A stretch of 64,000 nt of DNA from UBA946 sp031550725 (lineage in GTDB: Bacteria; Bacillota; Clostridia; Oscillospirales; Ruminococcaceae), in the NCBI GenBank assembly GCA_031550725.1, contig JAVBOH010000006.1, positions 1 through 64,000 of the forward strand. The letters are read 5' to 3'. The notes below the pieces were generated by a model that saw nothing but the letters and a program-made list of their open reading frames with translations, did not search any database and was not told where the DNA came from. Position numbers and translations under genes: made by a program. Position 1 is the stretch's first letter. Every line of letters begins with the position of its first letter. Below are positions 52,600 to 60,349 of this stretch, piece after piece.

Positions 52600-52632
52600 C
52601 ATAAAATACCGTCAGCTTTTTTTAGCTGACGG
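52600..52632 (-). terminator. Terminator of the Cys-rich gene
   Basis: Perfect 9-base stem CCGTCAGCT / AGCTGACGG with a T-rich minus-strand tail (TATTTTATGTTTTG). It separates the Cys-rich gene at 52702-52947 from the obg promoter. Confidence 0.75.
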
Positions 52633-52701
52633 TTGGATGAAATGTTAAATTAATGTATTATAATTTTAATGCAAGCAAAAGATTTGCAAATGCATAAGTA
52701 T

Positions 52702-52947
52702 TTACATATCCCTGTCAACTTCATCTTTTGACAAAACTGATATATTTTCATATGGATAACTGCATAAAACGCTGTCTAAATACTGTATACCACAAAAATA
52801 TTTACATATTGAGGTGTTTTTCACCGCACATTTATGCACATTAGTTTTATCAGCAGTATTCCACGGGCATAACGAATTTCCAAAATCGGCATTACTGAAA
52901 TCAATATCCATATTTGAACCAATTAACTTTTTAATTTTATCATTCAT
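52702..52947 (-). CDS. Small Cys-rich protein of unknown function
   Basis: I do not recognise this 81-residue protein by name. Its core has five cysteines in the pattern CPWN ... HKCAVKNTSICKYFCG ... VLCSYPY (about residues 27, 40, 48, 52 and 62), suggestive of a metal or iron-sulfur site. It is soluble, with an N-terminal NDKIKKL helix. GAGG lies nine bases before the ATG. It sits between rpmA and obg with its own terminator. Alternative: a nonessential lineage-specific protein. Confidence 0.75.
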   Translation of the reverse strand: MNDKIKKLIGSNMDIDFSNADFGNSLCPWNTADKTNVHKCAVKNTSICKYFCGIQYLDSVLCSYPYENISVLSKDEVDRDM

Positions 52948-53036
52948 AAATTATAACCTCAACCCTGCTCTTTATTATAAATATATTAAAATTATCACTT
53001 AACTTCTGTAACAGCAATACAAAAATTTCAACAAAC

Positions 53037-53063
53037 AAAAAGGAGCAGAAAATCTGCTCCTTT
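53037..53063 (-). terminator. Terminator of rplU-rpmA
   Basis: Perfect 11-base stem AAAGGAGCAGA / TCTGCTCCTTT with a 3-base loop and TTTTTG on the minus strand, 15 bases after the rpmA stop codon. Confidence 0.9.
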
Positions 53064-53077
53064 AAATGCAATTGTTA

Positions 53078-53332
53078 TTAGTCAGCGTAAACGCTAACTT
53101 TCTTACGGTCACGACCTAAACGCTCAAATCTTACTCTGCCGTCTGCAGTTGCGAACAATGTATCATCTGTACCGATACCAACATTAGTACCTGGATGAAT
53201 GTGTGTACCTCTCTGACGAACTAGGATGTTACCAGCTAGTACAACCTGACCATCAGCTCTTTTTACACCAAGACGTTTGGACTCTGAATCTCTACCATTC
53301 TTGGTGGAACCCATACCCTTTTTATGTGCCAT
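53078..53332 (-). CDS. rpmA: 50S ribosomal protein L27
   Basis: This 84-residue L27 starts AHKKGMGSTKNGRDSESKRLG, the short N-terminus that reaches the peptidyl-transferase centre directly. It lacks the extension that Prp cleaves in Bacillus and Staphylococcus, and the prp (ysxB) gene normally between rplU and rpmA is absent. AGGTGTAATTTAA precedes the ATG with GGAGG upstream. It follows rplU by 115 bases of non-coding DNA. Confidence 0.97.
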   Translation of the reverse strand: MAHKKGMGSTKNGRDSESKRLGVKRADGQVVLAGNILVRQRGTHIHPGTNVGIGTDDTLFATADGRVRFERLGRDRKKVSVYAD

Positions 53333-53447
53333 TTAAATTACACCTCCAAAAATGCAATATAACAGATTAGCATATCAAATTATATAATAATTAATATGCA
53401 GCGAATATTTTTTGCTTAATTAAGCTAAGGTTAATGATAAATTATCA

Positions 53448-53762
53448 TTAAGCTTTGATTGCATCAATTCTAACCTTAGTATATGGCTGTCTATGACCCT
53501 GTCTTTTGTAAGAAGAACCCTTCTTAGCTTTGTAAGTGAAGATGTTGATTTTCTTAGCTTTACCGTTCTTAAGAACTTTAGCTTCAACAGCAGCACCAGT
53601 TACATAAGGAGCTCCAACATTAATACCTTCGTCCTTACCAACAGCGATAACCTTGTCGAATGTTACAGAATCATCAGCGTTAACTTCTAGCTTCTCGATG
53701 AAAATTTCATCGCCTTCTTTAACCTGATACTGCTTTCCGCCAGTTTCAATAATTGCGTACAT
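53448..53762 (-). CDS. rplU: 50S ribosomal protein L21
   Basis: This 104-residue protein matches L21 over its length: YAIIETGGKQYQVKEGD at the start, GAPYVTGAAVEAKVLKNGK in the middle and KKGSSYKRQGHRQPYTKVRI near the end. First gene of the L21-L27 operon, behind a structured leader and strong promoter. AGGTG lies before the ATG. Confidence 0.97.
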   Translation of the reverse strand: MYAIIETGGKQYQVKEGDEIFIEKLEVNADDSVTFDKVIAVGKDEGINVGAPYVTGAAVEAKVLKNGKAKKINIFTYKAKKGSSYKRQGHRQPYTKVRIDAIKA

Positions 53763-53855
53763 TTACGGCACCTGCCTTTTCTATAAAACTCGCTGTAAAC
53801 ATTGGGCGTGTACTATATAAATATACTACAACTTTCCATGCCCAAGACATGCGGC
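53763..53855 (-). ncRNA. Probable L21 leader (5' UTR autoregulatory element)
   Basis: The roughly 90-base leader between the promoter and rplU contains a long imperfect hairpin. GGGC ... GCCC flank a TTGTAGTATA / TATAGTACA stem (about 53808-53845). Firmicute L21 operons carry such leader RNAs for feedback by L21; assignment to that family is inference from position and structure. Confidence 0.55.
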
Positions 53856-53861
53856 TTGATT

Positions 53862-53890
53862 ATTATACCACATTGCATTTAACTTGTCAA
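53862..53890 (-). promoter_or_regulatory. Promoter of rplU-rpmA
   Basis: TTGACA (53885-53890), a 17-base spacer and TATAAT (53862-53867) on the minus strand, about 100 bases before rplU. Perfect consensus. Confidence 0.9.
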
Positions 53891-53927
53891 CAAATTGGCT
53901 AACATATTTATTAATATTCTGTAAATT

Positions 53928-55103
53928 TTACATCACAGTAATTATATCCCTTGCACCACCAGTTATACATTCCGCACCATTTTCGGTAATAACATATGAC
54001 TCCTCGACACCAACTATACCAATACCCTCAATGCTTTTTTTAGGCTCAACAGCAAATGTCATATTCAGTTCAATAGGCTCATTAAACCCATTTGCAATAA
54101 CTGGTGTTTCATCAAGATACATACCAATACTATGTCCCAAAAACTTAACACATTCATTGCCAACACCCATAAAATTCTGCTTAAATTCAGGAGAAATTGT
54201 ACTCATTACAGTATTATAAATTTCGCTTGGAATACTGCCAACTTTCATTAATGAAGCAGTCATATCAAGTATTCTAATACACTCTCTATGAATTTCAATC
54301 AGCTTTACATCAGGTTCTGCCCCAAATGAATAAACCTGTGTTTTATCGGTATGATAACCCTCACAGCCAAAGCCTACATCAGCAAATACAAGATCGCCTT
54401 TTTTAAGAAGTCTGCTCCTGTCACTAAGTGCAGGCATATAACTTGCTAATCCTTTCATTCCACCTGGTCCATCAAATGATGTTGGATAAATCGAGTTATC
54501 ACCAAAACCAAATTGTCCGCCGATTGTTTCATTCTGAAAAATTGTGAAACGTGAAATACCATGATAACCAAGCTTGATCATCTCTTTATAAACTTCAGCA
54601 TGAAAATCAGCCTCATTTATACCCTCACATAAAATATTAGGTACAATATTATTCAGCAGTTCAGCATGTCTTTTTCCGCTTTCACGCATAATGTTTATCT
54701 CATCCGCTGTCTTAACCGCTCTAAGTCTTGATGTATAGCTTTCAACAGGATAAACATTATTAAATGTAAAATACTTCTGTAAGCGCATCATAATGCTAAG
54801 TGTAACGGAATTCGCATCGATAAATATATTATGTATATCCGAGCCAAGAACATCTGATATATCTGAATATCTGTTCATTCTATATATATTTGCAAGATCA
54901 CTTTCATCTTTAGCTCTCTCAAAGCTTTTTTTAACAAAATAACCATAATCACCATTTGGTTTTATAACAAGTACAGCATTCTGAATTGAACCTGCAAAAT
55001 AAATCTGATTAACCTTATCAAAAAGGAATACTGCATCCCAGTCCTTATTTTGCGAATTAAGCAAGTCAACAAGCTTTTTTATACGGGTTTCGTGTGTATT
55101 CAT
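53928..55103 (-). CDS. M24-family Xaa-Pro aminopeptidase-like protein
   Basis: This 391-residue protein has an N-terminal creatinase-like domain and a C-terminal pita-bread metallopeptidase domain. Metal ligands are seen in DVGFGCEGYHTDKTQ (two Asp) near residue 240, GHSIGMYLDE (His) near 320, and VEPKKSIEGIGIVGVEES (two Glu) near 350. It should remove residues before proline. The ATG at 55103 has AAAGGGTG upstream. A longer reading to 55211 would overlap tRNA-Lys and is rejected. Confidence 0.93.
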   Translation of the reverse strand: MNTHETRIKKLVDLLNSQNKDWDAVFLFDKVNQIYFAGSIQNAVLVIKPNGDYGYFVKKSFERAKDESDLANIYRMNRYSDISDVLGSDIHNIFIDANSVTLSIMMRLQKYFTFNNVYPVESYTSRLRAVKTADEINIMRESGKRHAELLNNIVPNILCEGINEADFHAEVYKEMIKLGYHGISRFTIFQNETIGGQFGFGDNSIYPTSFDGPGGMKGLASYMPALSDRSRLLKKGDLVFADVGFGCEGYHTDKTQVYSFGAEPDVKLIEIHRECIRILDMTASLMKVGSIPSEIYNTVMSTISPEFKQNFMGVGNECVKFLGHSIGMYLDETPVIANGFNEPIELNMTFAVEPKKSIEGIGIVGVEESYVITENGAECITGGARDIITVM

Positions 55104-55130
55104 TAATAACACCCTTTCAGACTTTATATA

Positions 55131-55163
55131 CAAAAAAGCTCTTTTCGAAATCGAAAAGAGCTT
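55131..55163 (-). terminator. Terminator of tRNA-Lys
   Basis: Perfect 13-base stem AAGCTCTTTTCGA / TCGAAAAGAGCTT with a 2-base loop and TTTTTTG on the minus strand. The stem starts at the CCA end of tRNA-Lys. Confidence 0.88.
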
Positions 55164-55238
55164 GGTGAGATATTGGGGATTTGAACCCCAGACCCCTTGA
55201 TTAAAAGTCAAGTGCTCTGCCGGCTGAGCTAATATCTC
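55163..55238 (-). tRNA. tRNA-Lys (TTT)
   Basis: Complete cloverleaf on the minus strand: acceptor GAGATAT / ATATCTC, anticodon TTT in a 7-base loop with flanking TTGAC/AATCAA, T-loop GTTCAAA and encoded CCA. Single-gene unit with its own promoter and terminator. Confidence 0.95.
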
Positions 55239-55290
55239 ATAATATACTTACGTTTGTGTTATATAAAATGGTTACTCACAACGCTTAATT

Positions 55291-55319
55291 ATTATATCAA
55301 ATCAGCATGGCATTGTCAA
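55291..55319 (-). promoter_or_regulatory. Promoter of tRNA-Lys
   Basis: TTGACA (55314-55319), a 17-base spacer and TATAAT (55291-55296) on the minus strand, 52 bases before the tRNA. Confidence 0.9.
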
Positions 55320-55385
55320 GCATTAAATTCTAATTTGGCACATTTTCTATATTTAAGTAATTCACCCCAAAAGATTATGTGCATA

Positions 55386-55913
55386 TTATACGAATAATCT
55401 AAAATAAACTTGTACAGTGAGTACACTGAAAATAAATCCTGTTATATCAGAAGTTAAGGATGATATTAAAGTATGTCTTGTTTTCTTCACTTTAGTAACA
55501 CCAAAATAAACTGCAATAGTATAAAAAGTTGTTTCAGTTGAGCCTAAGATAACGCTTGCAACTCGTCCTGCAAAGCTGTCTGGGTGTGAATCAGTTAAAA
55601 TACTCTCAAAAACAGCAAGTGCACCACTACCTGAAACAGGACGTATCAAAGCAAGCGGCAGGCATTCTGACGGAAACCCCAGTAAATTTGTAAGCGGAGA
55701 TAAAAAATCTGTAAGCACATTTAATGCACCAGATGCTTTAAACATTCCAATTGCTGTAAGAAGTGCAATCAACGCAGGTAAAATATCAATACCTACTTTA
55801 AGATTTTCCTTTGCACCCTCTATAAATTCGCTGAAAACATCAACCTTTTTAATTAATCCTGCACATATTATTATCGCAATAAAAATTGGTATAACAAAAT
55901 CAGTCAGATTCAT
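55386..55913 (-). CDS. spmB: Spore maturation protein B
   Basis: SpmB helps dehydrate the spore core together with SpmA. The 175-residue membrane protein has the nucleoside-recognition/gate fold with IRPVSGSGALAVFESIL and VILGSTETTFYTIAVYFG near residues 95-145. The ATG at 55913 overlaps the last codons of spmA, with AAGGA ten bases upstream. The usual dacB of the Bacillus spmA-spmB-dacB operon is not next to it. Confidence 0.95.
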   Translation of the reverse strand: MNLTDFVIPIFIAIIICAGLIKKVDVFSEFIEGAKENLKVGIDILPALIALLTAIGMFKASGALNVLTDFLSPLTNLLGFPSECLPLALIRPVSGSGALAVFESILTDSHPDSFAGRVASVILGSTETTFYTIAVYFGVTKVKKTRHTLISSLTSDITGFIFSVLTVQVYFRLFV

Positions 55914-56511
55914 CCTTAGTTTTTCCTTTCGATAATTTTGCTGCACCATCAAGCACCAAAGCGACAATAAGTCCAGCTACTAAAGCCATTATTGACGTTA
56001 TCCACACACATGGCAGAATTTCCATTGGTGACACAGAGCCATGCTTTAAACGCAGTGATGCTGCTGTTGTCGGTATCAACGTTATTGAGGCAGTATTCAA
56101 AACGATGAACACTATCATATTTCGGCTGGCAGTGTCCCCTGTTTTTTCTTCCTGTTCCAATCTGTGCATTGCTTCAAGCCCAAGCGGTGTTGCTGCATTT
56201 CCAAGTCCTAATAGATTTGCAGTTATGTTCATGCAGATTGCATTAAACGCTCTGCCGTTAAGATCTAATCCTTTAAATAGAATTTTTGCTATTGGACGGA
56301 AAAATTTTGCGAATATTTCTGTTAAGTGAGCTTTTTCAGCAATTCGCATTAAACCTCCCCACATACACATTCCGCCGATTAAATACAGGAACAATTCAAC
56401 TGCTTCGACAGACGAATTCATTGCAGCCTCAGATACATCTGATATGTTCCCATTCAATGCTCCAAATATTACCGATATAATCAACATTATTGAAAAAACC
56501 CACTTCATCAT
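55900..56511 (-). CDS. spmA: Spore maturation protein A
   Basis: This 203-residue membrane protein carries the SpmA segments GGMCMWGGLMRIAEKA near residue 52, NMTANLLGLGNAATPLG near 95 (here NITANLLGLGNAATPLG) and FIVLNTASITLIPTT near 140. It works with SpmB in spore core dehydration and heat resistance. Start ATG at 56511 has GGAGG 12 bases upstream; the ATG at 56535 would include that site in the gene. Confidence 0.95.
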   Translation of the reverse strand: MMKWVFSIMLIISVIFGALNGNISDVSEAAMNSSVEAVELFLYLIGGMCMWGGLMRIAEKAHLTEIFAKFFRPIAKILFKGLDLNGRAFNAICMNITANLLGLGNAATPLGLEAMHRLEQEEKTGDTASRNMIVFIVLNTASITLIPTTAASLRLKHGSVSPMEILPCVWITSIMALVAGLIVALVLDGAAKLSKGKTKDESD

Positions 56512-56745
56512 TTTGACGATAAACCTCCACATCATTTTTCATTTCTTTACGATATTTTAGCACTGAATTCAAAAAAAATATAAATATCTGAATCTAATTT
56601 ACATAAATAATTATCGATATAAATTGATAAAAGACTCAAAAATAACGCATTATAGGCGTTTTTTCTATATTTAAATAAAATCCCAATTTACAATAATTGT
56701 ATTCCCGAGTTCATATATCTTTCACACAATTTAACACAATGTTTT

Positions 56746-56775
56746 TTGACATATATATACAAAATATGCTATTAT
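56746..56775 (+). promoter_or_regulatory. Promoter of the AbrB-type regulator gene
   Basis: TTGACA (56746-56751), an 18-base spacer and TATTAT (56770-56775), 67 bases before the ATG. The 331-base gap between spmA and this gene is otherwise very AT-rich with no gene or repeat seen. Confidence 0.65.
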
Positions 56776-56842
56776 GTAGATAGCAAAAAATTACATATGC
56801 AAAAATTAATAAAGTTAAAAATTCTTAGGAGGCTGATTTATA

Positions 56843-57082
56843 ATGAAAGCAACAGGTATTACTAGAAAAATCGACGAACTAGGAAGAATCGTTCTTCCAA
56901 TCGAACTAAGACGTGGTCTTGATATCGGTGAAAAGGACGTTCTTGAGATTTATGTTGAGGATGAAAAGATTATTCTTAAGAAGTACAAGCAGTCCTGCGT
57001 TTTCTGCGGTAACGACGAGAATATCGTTGAGTTTATGGGCAAATATATATGTGCTGATTGTATTACTCAGTTCAAGAAGTAA
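56843..57082 (+). CDS. AbrB/SpoVT-type regulator with C-terminal zinc-ribbon-like tail
   Basis: This 79-residue protein begins with the AbrB swapped-hairpin DNA-binding domain (GITRKIDELGRIVLPIELRR near residues 5-24), used by transition-state regulators. The C-terminal half has two cysteine pairs, CVFCGN and CADC, about 17 residues apart, which look like a zinc ribbon. This combination is common in Clostridia. GGAGG precedes the ATG. It is monocistronic, with its own promoter and terminator. Confidence 0.92.
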   Translation: MKATGITRKIDELGRIVLPIELRRGLDIGEKDVLEIYVEDEKIILKKYKQSCVFCGNDENIVEFMGKYICADCITQFKK

Positions 57083-57150
57083 TTTAAGCATTGCTTAGCT
57101 TGTACATTAATACATAATATGTTATTGTTCTTAATTGTATGACTATATAA

Positions 57151-57184
57151 AAAAATTCCTTACCGTGCTGAGTAAGGAATTTTT
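57151..57184. terminator. Bidirectional terminator between abrB and hemW
   Basis: Perfect 13-base stem AAAAATTCCTTAC / GTAAGGAATTTTT with an 8-base loop; T-rich on both strands. It serves the converging regulator gene and hemW. Confidence 0.88.
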
Positions 57185-58270
57185 TTATTCAAATATTAAG
57201 TTTGATATTATGCTGTTTGAAACCAAGCAGCCTTTCGTTGTCAGAGTTATTATTGTACCATTTATATTAAGAAGTCCGTTCTTTTCATATAGCTTTGCTT
57301 TTTTTATAATTCTATTGGAATGTTCAGGATATTTTGATACATCAAAACCTGTTTTTGTAAGGCGTAAATTTAACATTGCATTTTCTTCAAAGCCACCTGC
57401 GTTTTCTTCGGTTATTTCAATTGTTTGCAACGGTGATTTAGTGTATTCTGAAACATTCATGTTACATGAATATCGTTTGTCGTTAATATATGAATGTGCA
57501 GATGGACCAAAGCCATAATACTCCTCACAATTCCAATATTTTAAGTTATGCCTGCATTCATATCCATTATGTGAAAAGTTTGATATTTCATATTGCTCCA
57601 TACCAAATTTATTTAGTTTATTTACTGCTTCAAGATAGTAATCTGCCATATCATCGTCATTTGGAACGGCATTTATAAGTTCATTGTTATCATAAAGAGG
57701 TGTGCCATGTTCAATTTTGAGCATATACGCGGAAATGTGTTTCAGAGGTAATGATGAAATTATTTTCAAGTTTTCATTTAGTGATGATAACGTCTGATAT
57801 GGCACTGCAAGCATTAAATCTGCTGAAATATTCTCAAATCCGACATCATATGCCTCGCTAATTGCAGCGGCAGCACGCTTACTATTATGTAAACGTCCAA
57901 GCCTTGACAGTTCGTTGTCATTAAATGACTGCACGCCAAATGAAACCCTGTTAATACCAGCATTTTTCACGTCACGCAAGTATTCGTGCTTTACACTGTC
58001 AGGGTTGCATTCCATTGATATTTCAGCATCTTTTGCTAGTGGAAGTTCAGTTAAAATGCGTTCAATTTGTATAGCAGACAGCAATGATGGTGTGCCTCCG
58101 CCAAAGTATACAGTATCAGCTGTATAGTTATCACTTTTTACAGCTCTTATATTTCTTATAACAGCATCAGTATATTTATCAGTTAGCGACAAATCAGTTA
58201 CCGAATAAAAATCACAATATGCACATTTTCTTGTACAAAATGGTATATGAATGTATACTCCCCTGTTCAA
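57185..58270 (-). CDS. hemW: Radical SAM HemW-type protein
   Basis: This 361-residue protein has GVYIHIPFCTRKCAYCDFYS near the N-terminus, with the CxxxCxxC cluster motif, YFGGGTPSLL and SMECNPDSV, and a C-terminal HemN-like domain with QYEISNF. HemW is a haem chaperone homologue of HemN found next to lepA, as here. The start is taken as TTG at 58270, which has GTGAGGTG nine bases upstream and gives the standard N-terminus; ATG at 58291 is possible. Confidence 0.92.
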   Translation of the reverse strand: MNRGVYIHIPFCTRKCAYCDFYSVTDLSLTDKYTDAVIRNIRAVKSDNYTADTVYFGGGTPSLLSAIQIERILTELPLAKDAEISMECNPDSVKHEYLRDVKNAGINRVSFGVQSFNDNELSRLGRLHNSKRAAAAISEAYDVGFENISADLMLAVPYQTLSSLNENLKIISSLPLKHISAYMLKIEHGTPLYDNNELINAVPNDDDMADYYLEAVNKLNKFGMEQYEISNFSHNGYECRHNLKYWNCEEYYGFGPSAHSYINDKRYSCNMNVSEYTKSPLQTIEITEENAGGFEENAMLNLRLTKTGFDVSKYPEHSNRIIKKAKLYEKNGLLNINGTIITLTTKGCLVSNSIISNLIFE

Positions 58271-58300
58271 ATTGTTACACCTCACTTTCATGATATTTGA

Positions 58301-58327
58301 AACGGACGATTGATAATCACCCCTACA
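58301..58327 (-). repeat. Dispersed 27-base repeat, copy C
   Basis: Read on the minus strand, TGTAGGGGTGA is followed by a spacer and TCGTCCGTT. It faces copy B at 58351 so that the TGTAGGGGTGA ends form an 11-base inverted pair. It lies in the gap between lepA and hemW, just upstream of hemW. Confidence 0.6.
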
Positions 58328-58350
58328 AAACACGTTTTACGATGATTTTA

Positions 58351-58377
58351 TGTAGGGGTGAAAATTATTCGCCCGTA
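58351..58377 (+). repeat. Dispersed 27-base repeat, copy B
   Basis: TGTAGGGGTGAA, a 5-base spacer and TTCGCCCGTA. Closely similar to copy A at 4480-4508 read on the minus strand. Divergent from copy C 23 bases away. Confidence 0.6.
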
Positions 58378-58412
58378 ATTTTTATATATTTTTATACAAC
58401 AGCCATCGCTCA

Positions 58413-60218
58413 TTAATCAAGCTTAAGTACAGCCATAAACGCCTCCTGCGGAACTTCAACAGTACCCAGCTGACGCATACGCTTTTTACCCTCTTTTTGC
58501 TTTTCAAGCAGCTTTTTCTTACGTGTAATATCACCGCCGTAGCACTTTGCAAGAACGTCCTTACGAACAGCTTTAACGGTTTCTCTGGCAATAATCTTGC
58601 CGCCAATAGCAGCTTGAATTGGTACTTCAAATAACTGACGTGGAATATTATCCTTCAGCTTTTCAGCAATACGTCTTGCCCTTGCATATGCATTATCAGC
58701 ATGAACGATAAATGAAAGTGCATCGACAACATCACCATTAAGCAATATATCAAGCTTAACTAGCTTTGACGGAACATATCCCATCATCTCGTAGTCAAAT
58801 GACGCATATCCTCTTGTACGAGATTTAAGCGCATCAAAAAAGTCATATACAATTTCATTAAGCGGAAGTTCATAATGAAGTTCAACACGAGTTTCCTCAA
58901 TATATTTCATGTCCTTGAACACACCACGACGTTCCTGACAAAGCTCCATTATATTGCCGACATAATCTGATGGTGCTAAAATTGAAGCTTTTACCATTGG
59001 CTCCTCAGCAGTAGCAATTGTTGCAACATCAGGATAATTTGTAGGGTTATCAATAAATACAGTTTCACCATTAGTCATATTAACCTTGTAAATTACTGAT
59101 GGTGCTGTTGTTATTAAGTCAAGATTAAACTCTCTTTCAAGACGTTCCTGAATTATTTCCATATGAAGAAGTCCTAAGAAACCACAACGGAAACCAAAGC
59201 CTAACGCAATTGATGTTTCCGGTTCAAAGGAAAGTGAAGCATCATTTAACTTAAGCTTATCAAGTGCATCACGCAGGTCAGTATAATGTGCACCATCGGC
59301 AGGATAAATACCGCAGAAAACCATAGGGTTTACATCACGATATCCAGACAAAACAGTTTCGCATGGGTTATTGGCATCAGTAACAGTATCGCCAACTTTA
59401 GTGTCACCGATTGACTTGATTGATGCAGTGATATATCCAACCTCGCCAGCTTTGAGTTCACCAACATTAAACAGCTCTGTTGCTCCCATATATCCTGTTT
59501 CAACAACATCAAACTCTGCTTCGGTTGCCATAAGCTTGATAGTCTGTCCGATTTTTACAGTACCCTCAATAACACGTACATAGATAATAACACCCTTGTA
59601 GCTGTCATAATAACAGTCGAAAATCAATGCACTAAGCGGTGCATCGGGGTCACCCTTTGGTGCTGGAATGTTCTTTACAACATCTTCCAAAACAGCCTGA
59701 ATGTTTGTACCCATTTTTGCTGAAATTCTTGGAGCATCCATTGCAGGAATACCGATAATATTTTCTACTTCATTACAAACACGCTCAGGGTCTGCTGACG
59801 GTAAGTCTATCTTGTTAACAACAGTCATAACCTCAAGGTCATTTTCAATTGCTAAGTATGTGTTTGCAAGGGTTTGCGCCTCAATACCCTGTGAGGCATC
59901 GACAACCAAAATCGCACCCTCACAAGCAACGAGCGAACGTGAAACCTCATAGTTAAAGTCAACATGTCCTGGGGTGTCAATAAGGTTAAATACATATTCA
60001 TTTCCATCAAGTGCTGTGTATGTCAGATGTACAGCACGTGCCTTGATTGTAATGCCACGCTCTCTTTCGATATCCATGTTATCGAGCAGCTGTTCTTCCA
60101 TATCACGTTTTGCGACAGTTGATGTAAGCTCCAAAATTCTGTCTGCAAGTGTGGATTTACCGTGATCTATATGTGCAATTATGCAAAAGTTACGAATATT
60201 CTCTTGATTATATGACAA
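58413..60218 (-). CDS. lepA: Elongation factor 4 (LepA)
   Basis: LepA is a translation GTPase that binds ribosomes. The 601-residue protein has the P-loop AHIDHGKSTL near residue 14, the switch/G3 DTPGHVDF near 80, NKID, then EF-G-like domains and the LepA-specific C-terminus with KRVRQ-like KMRQLGTVEVP. The usual length is obtained with a TTG start at 60218 (AAGGAAGTG ten bases upstream). Longer readings to 60269 run through the promoter. hemW follows 142 bases downstream. Confidence 0.97.
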   Translation of the reverse strand: MSYNQENIRNFCIIAHIDHGKSTLADRILELTSTVAKRDMEEQLLDNMDIERERGITIKARAVHLTYTALDGNEYVFNLIDTPGHVDFNYEVSRSLVACEGAILVVDASQGIEAQTLANTYLAIENDLEVMTVVNKIDLPSADPERVCNEVENIIGIPAMDAPRISAKMGTNIQAVLEDVVKNIPAPKGDPDAPLSALIFDCYYDSYKGVIIYVRVIEGTVKIGQTIKLMATEAEFDVVETGYMGATELFNVGELKAGEVGYITASIKSIGDTKVGDTVTDANNPCETVLSGYRDVNPMVFCGIYPADGAHYTDLRDALDKLKLNDASLSFEPETSIALGFGFRCGFLGLLHMEIIQERLEREFNLDLITTAPSVIYKVNMTNGETVFIDNPTNYPDVATIATAEEPMVKASILAPSDYVGNIMELCQERRGVFKDMKYIEETRVELHYELPLNEIVYDFFDALKSRTRGYASFDYEMMGYVPSKLVKLDILLNGDVVDALSFIVHADNAYARARRIAEKLKDNIPRQLFEVPIQAAIGGKIIARETVKAVRKDVLAKCYGGDITRKKKLLEKQKEGKKRMRQLGTVEVPQEAFMAVLKLD

Positions 60219-60252
60219 AAATAACACTTCCTTAGTTAGCAAATATATATAC

Positions 60253-60281
60253 ATTATATCACTTTTCATTATAAATGTAAA
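60253..60281 (-). promoter_or_regulatory. Promoter of lepA
   Basis: TTTACA (60276-60281), a 17-base spacer and TATAAT (60253-60258), 34 bases before the TTG start of lepA on the minus strand. Confidence 0.75.
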
Positions 60282-60313
60282 TATGATTTATTTTTTTTAC
60301 AATTAATCAGTAA

Positions 60314-60343
60314 AAATGGGCAGATGAAAACACCTACCCATTT
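60314..60343 (-). terminator. Terminator of the phosphofructokinase gene
   Basis: Stem AAATGGGTAGG / CTGCCCATTT (one wobble) around a 9-base loop, T-rich on the minus strand, six bases after the phosphofructokinase stop codon. Confidence 0.8.
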
Positions 60344-60349
60344 GTATAT

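Noticed and set aside
55104..55211. N-terminal extension of the M24 peptidase
   Set aside because: It would be translated from within tRNA-Lys and its terminator; the ATG at 55103 has a good ribosome-binding site.
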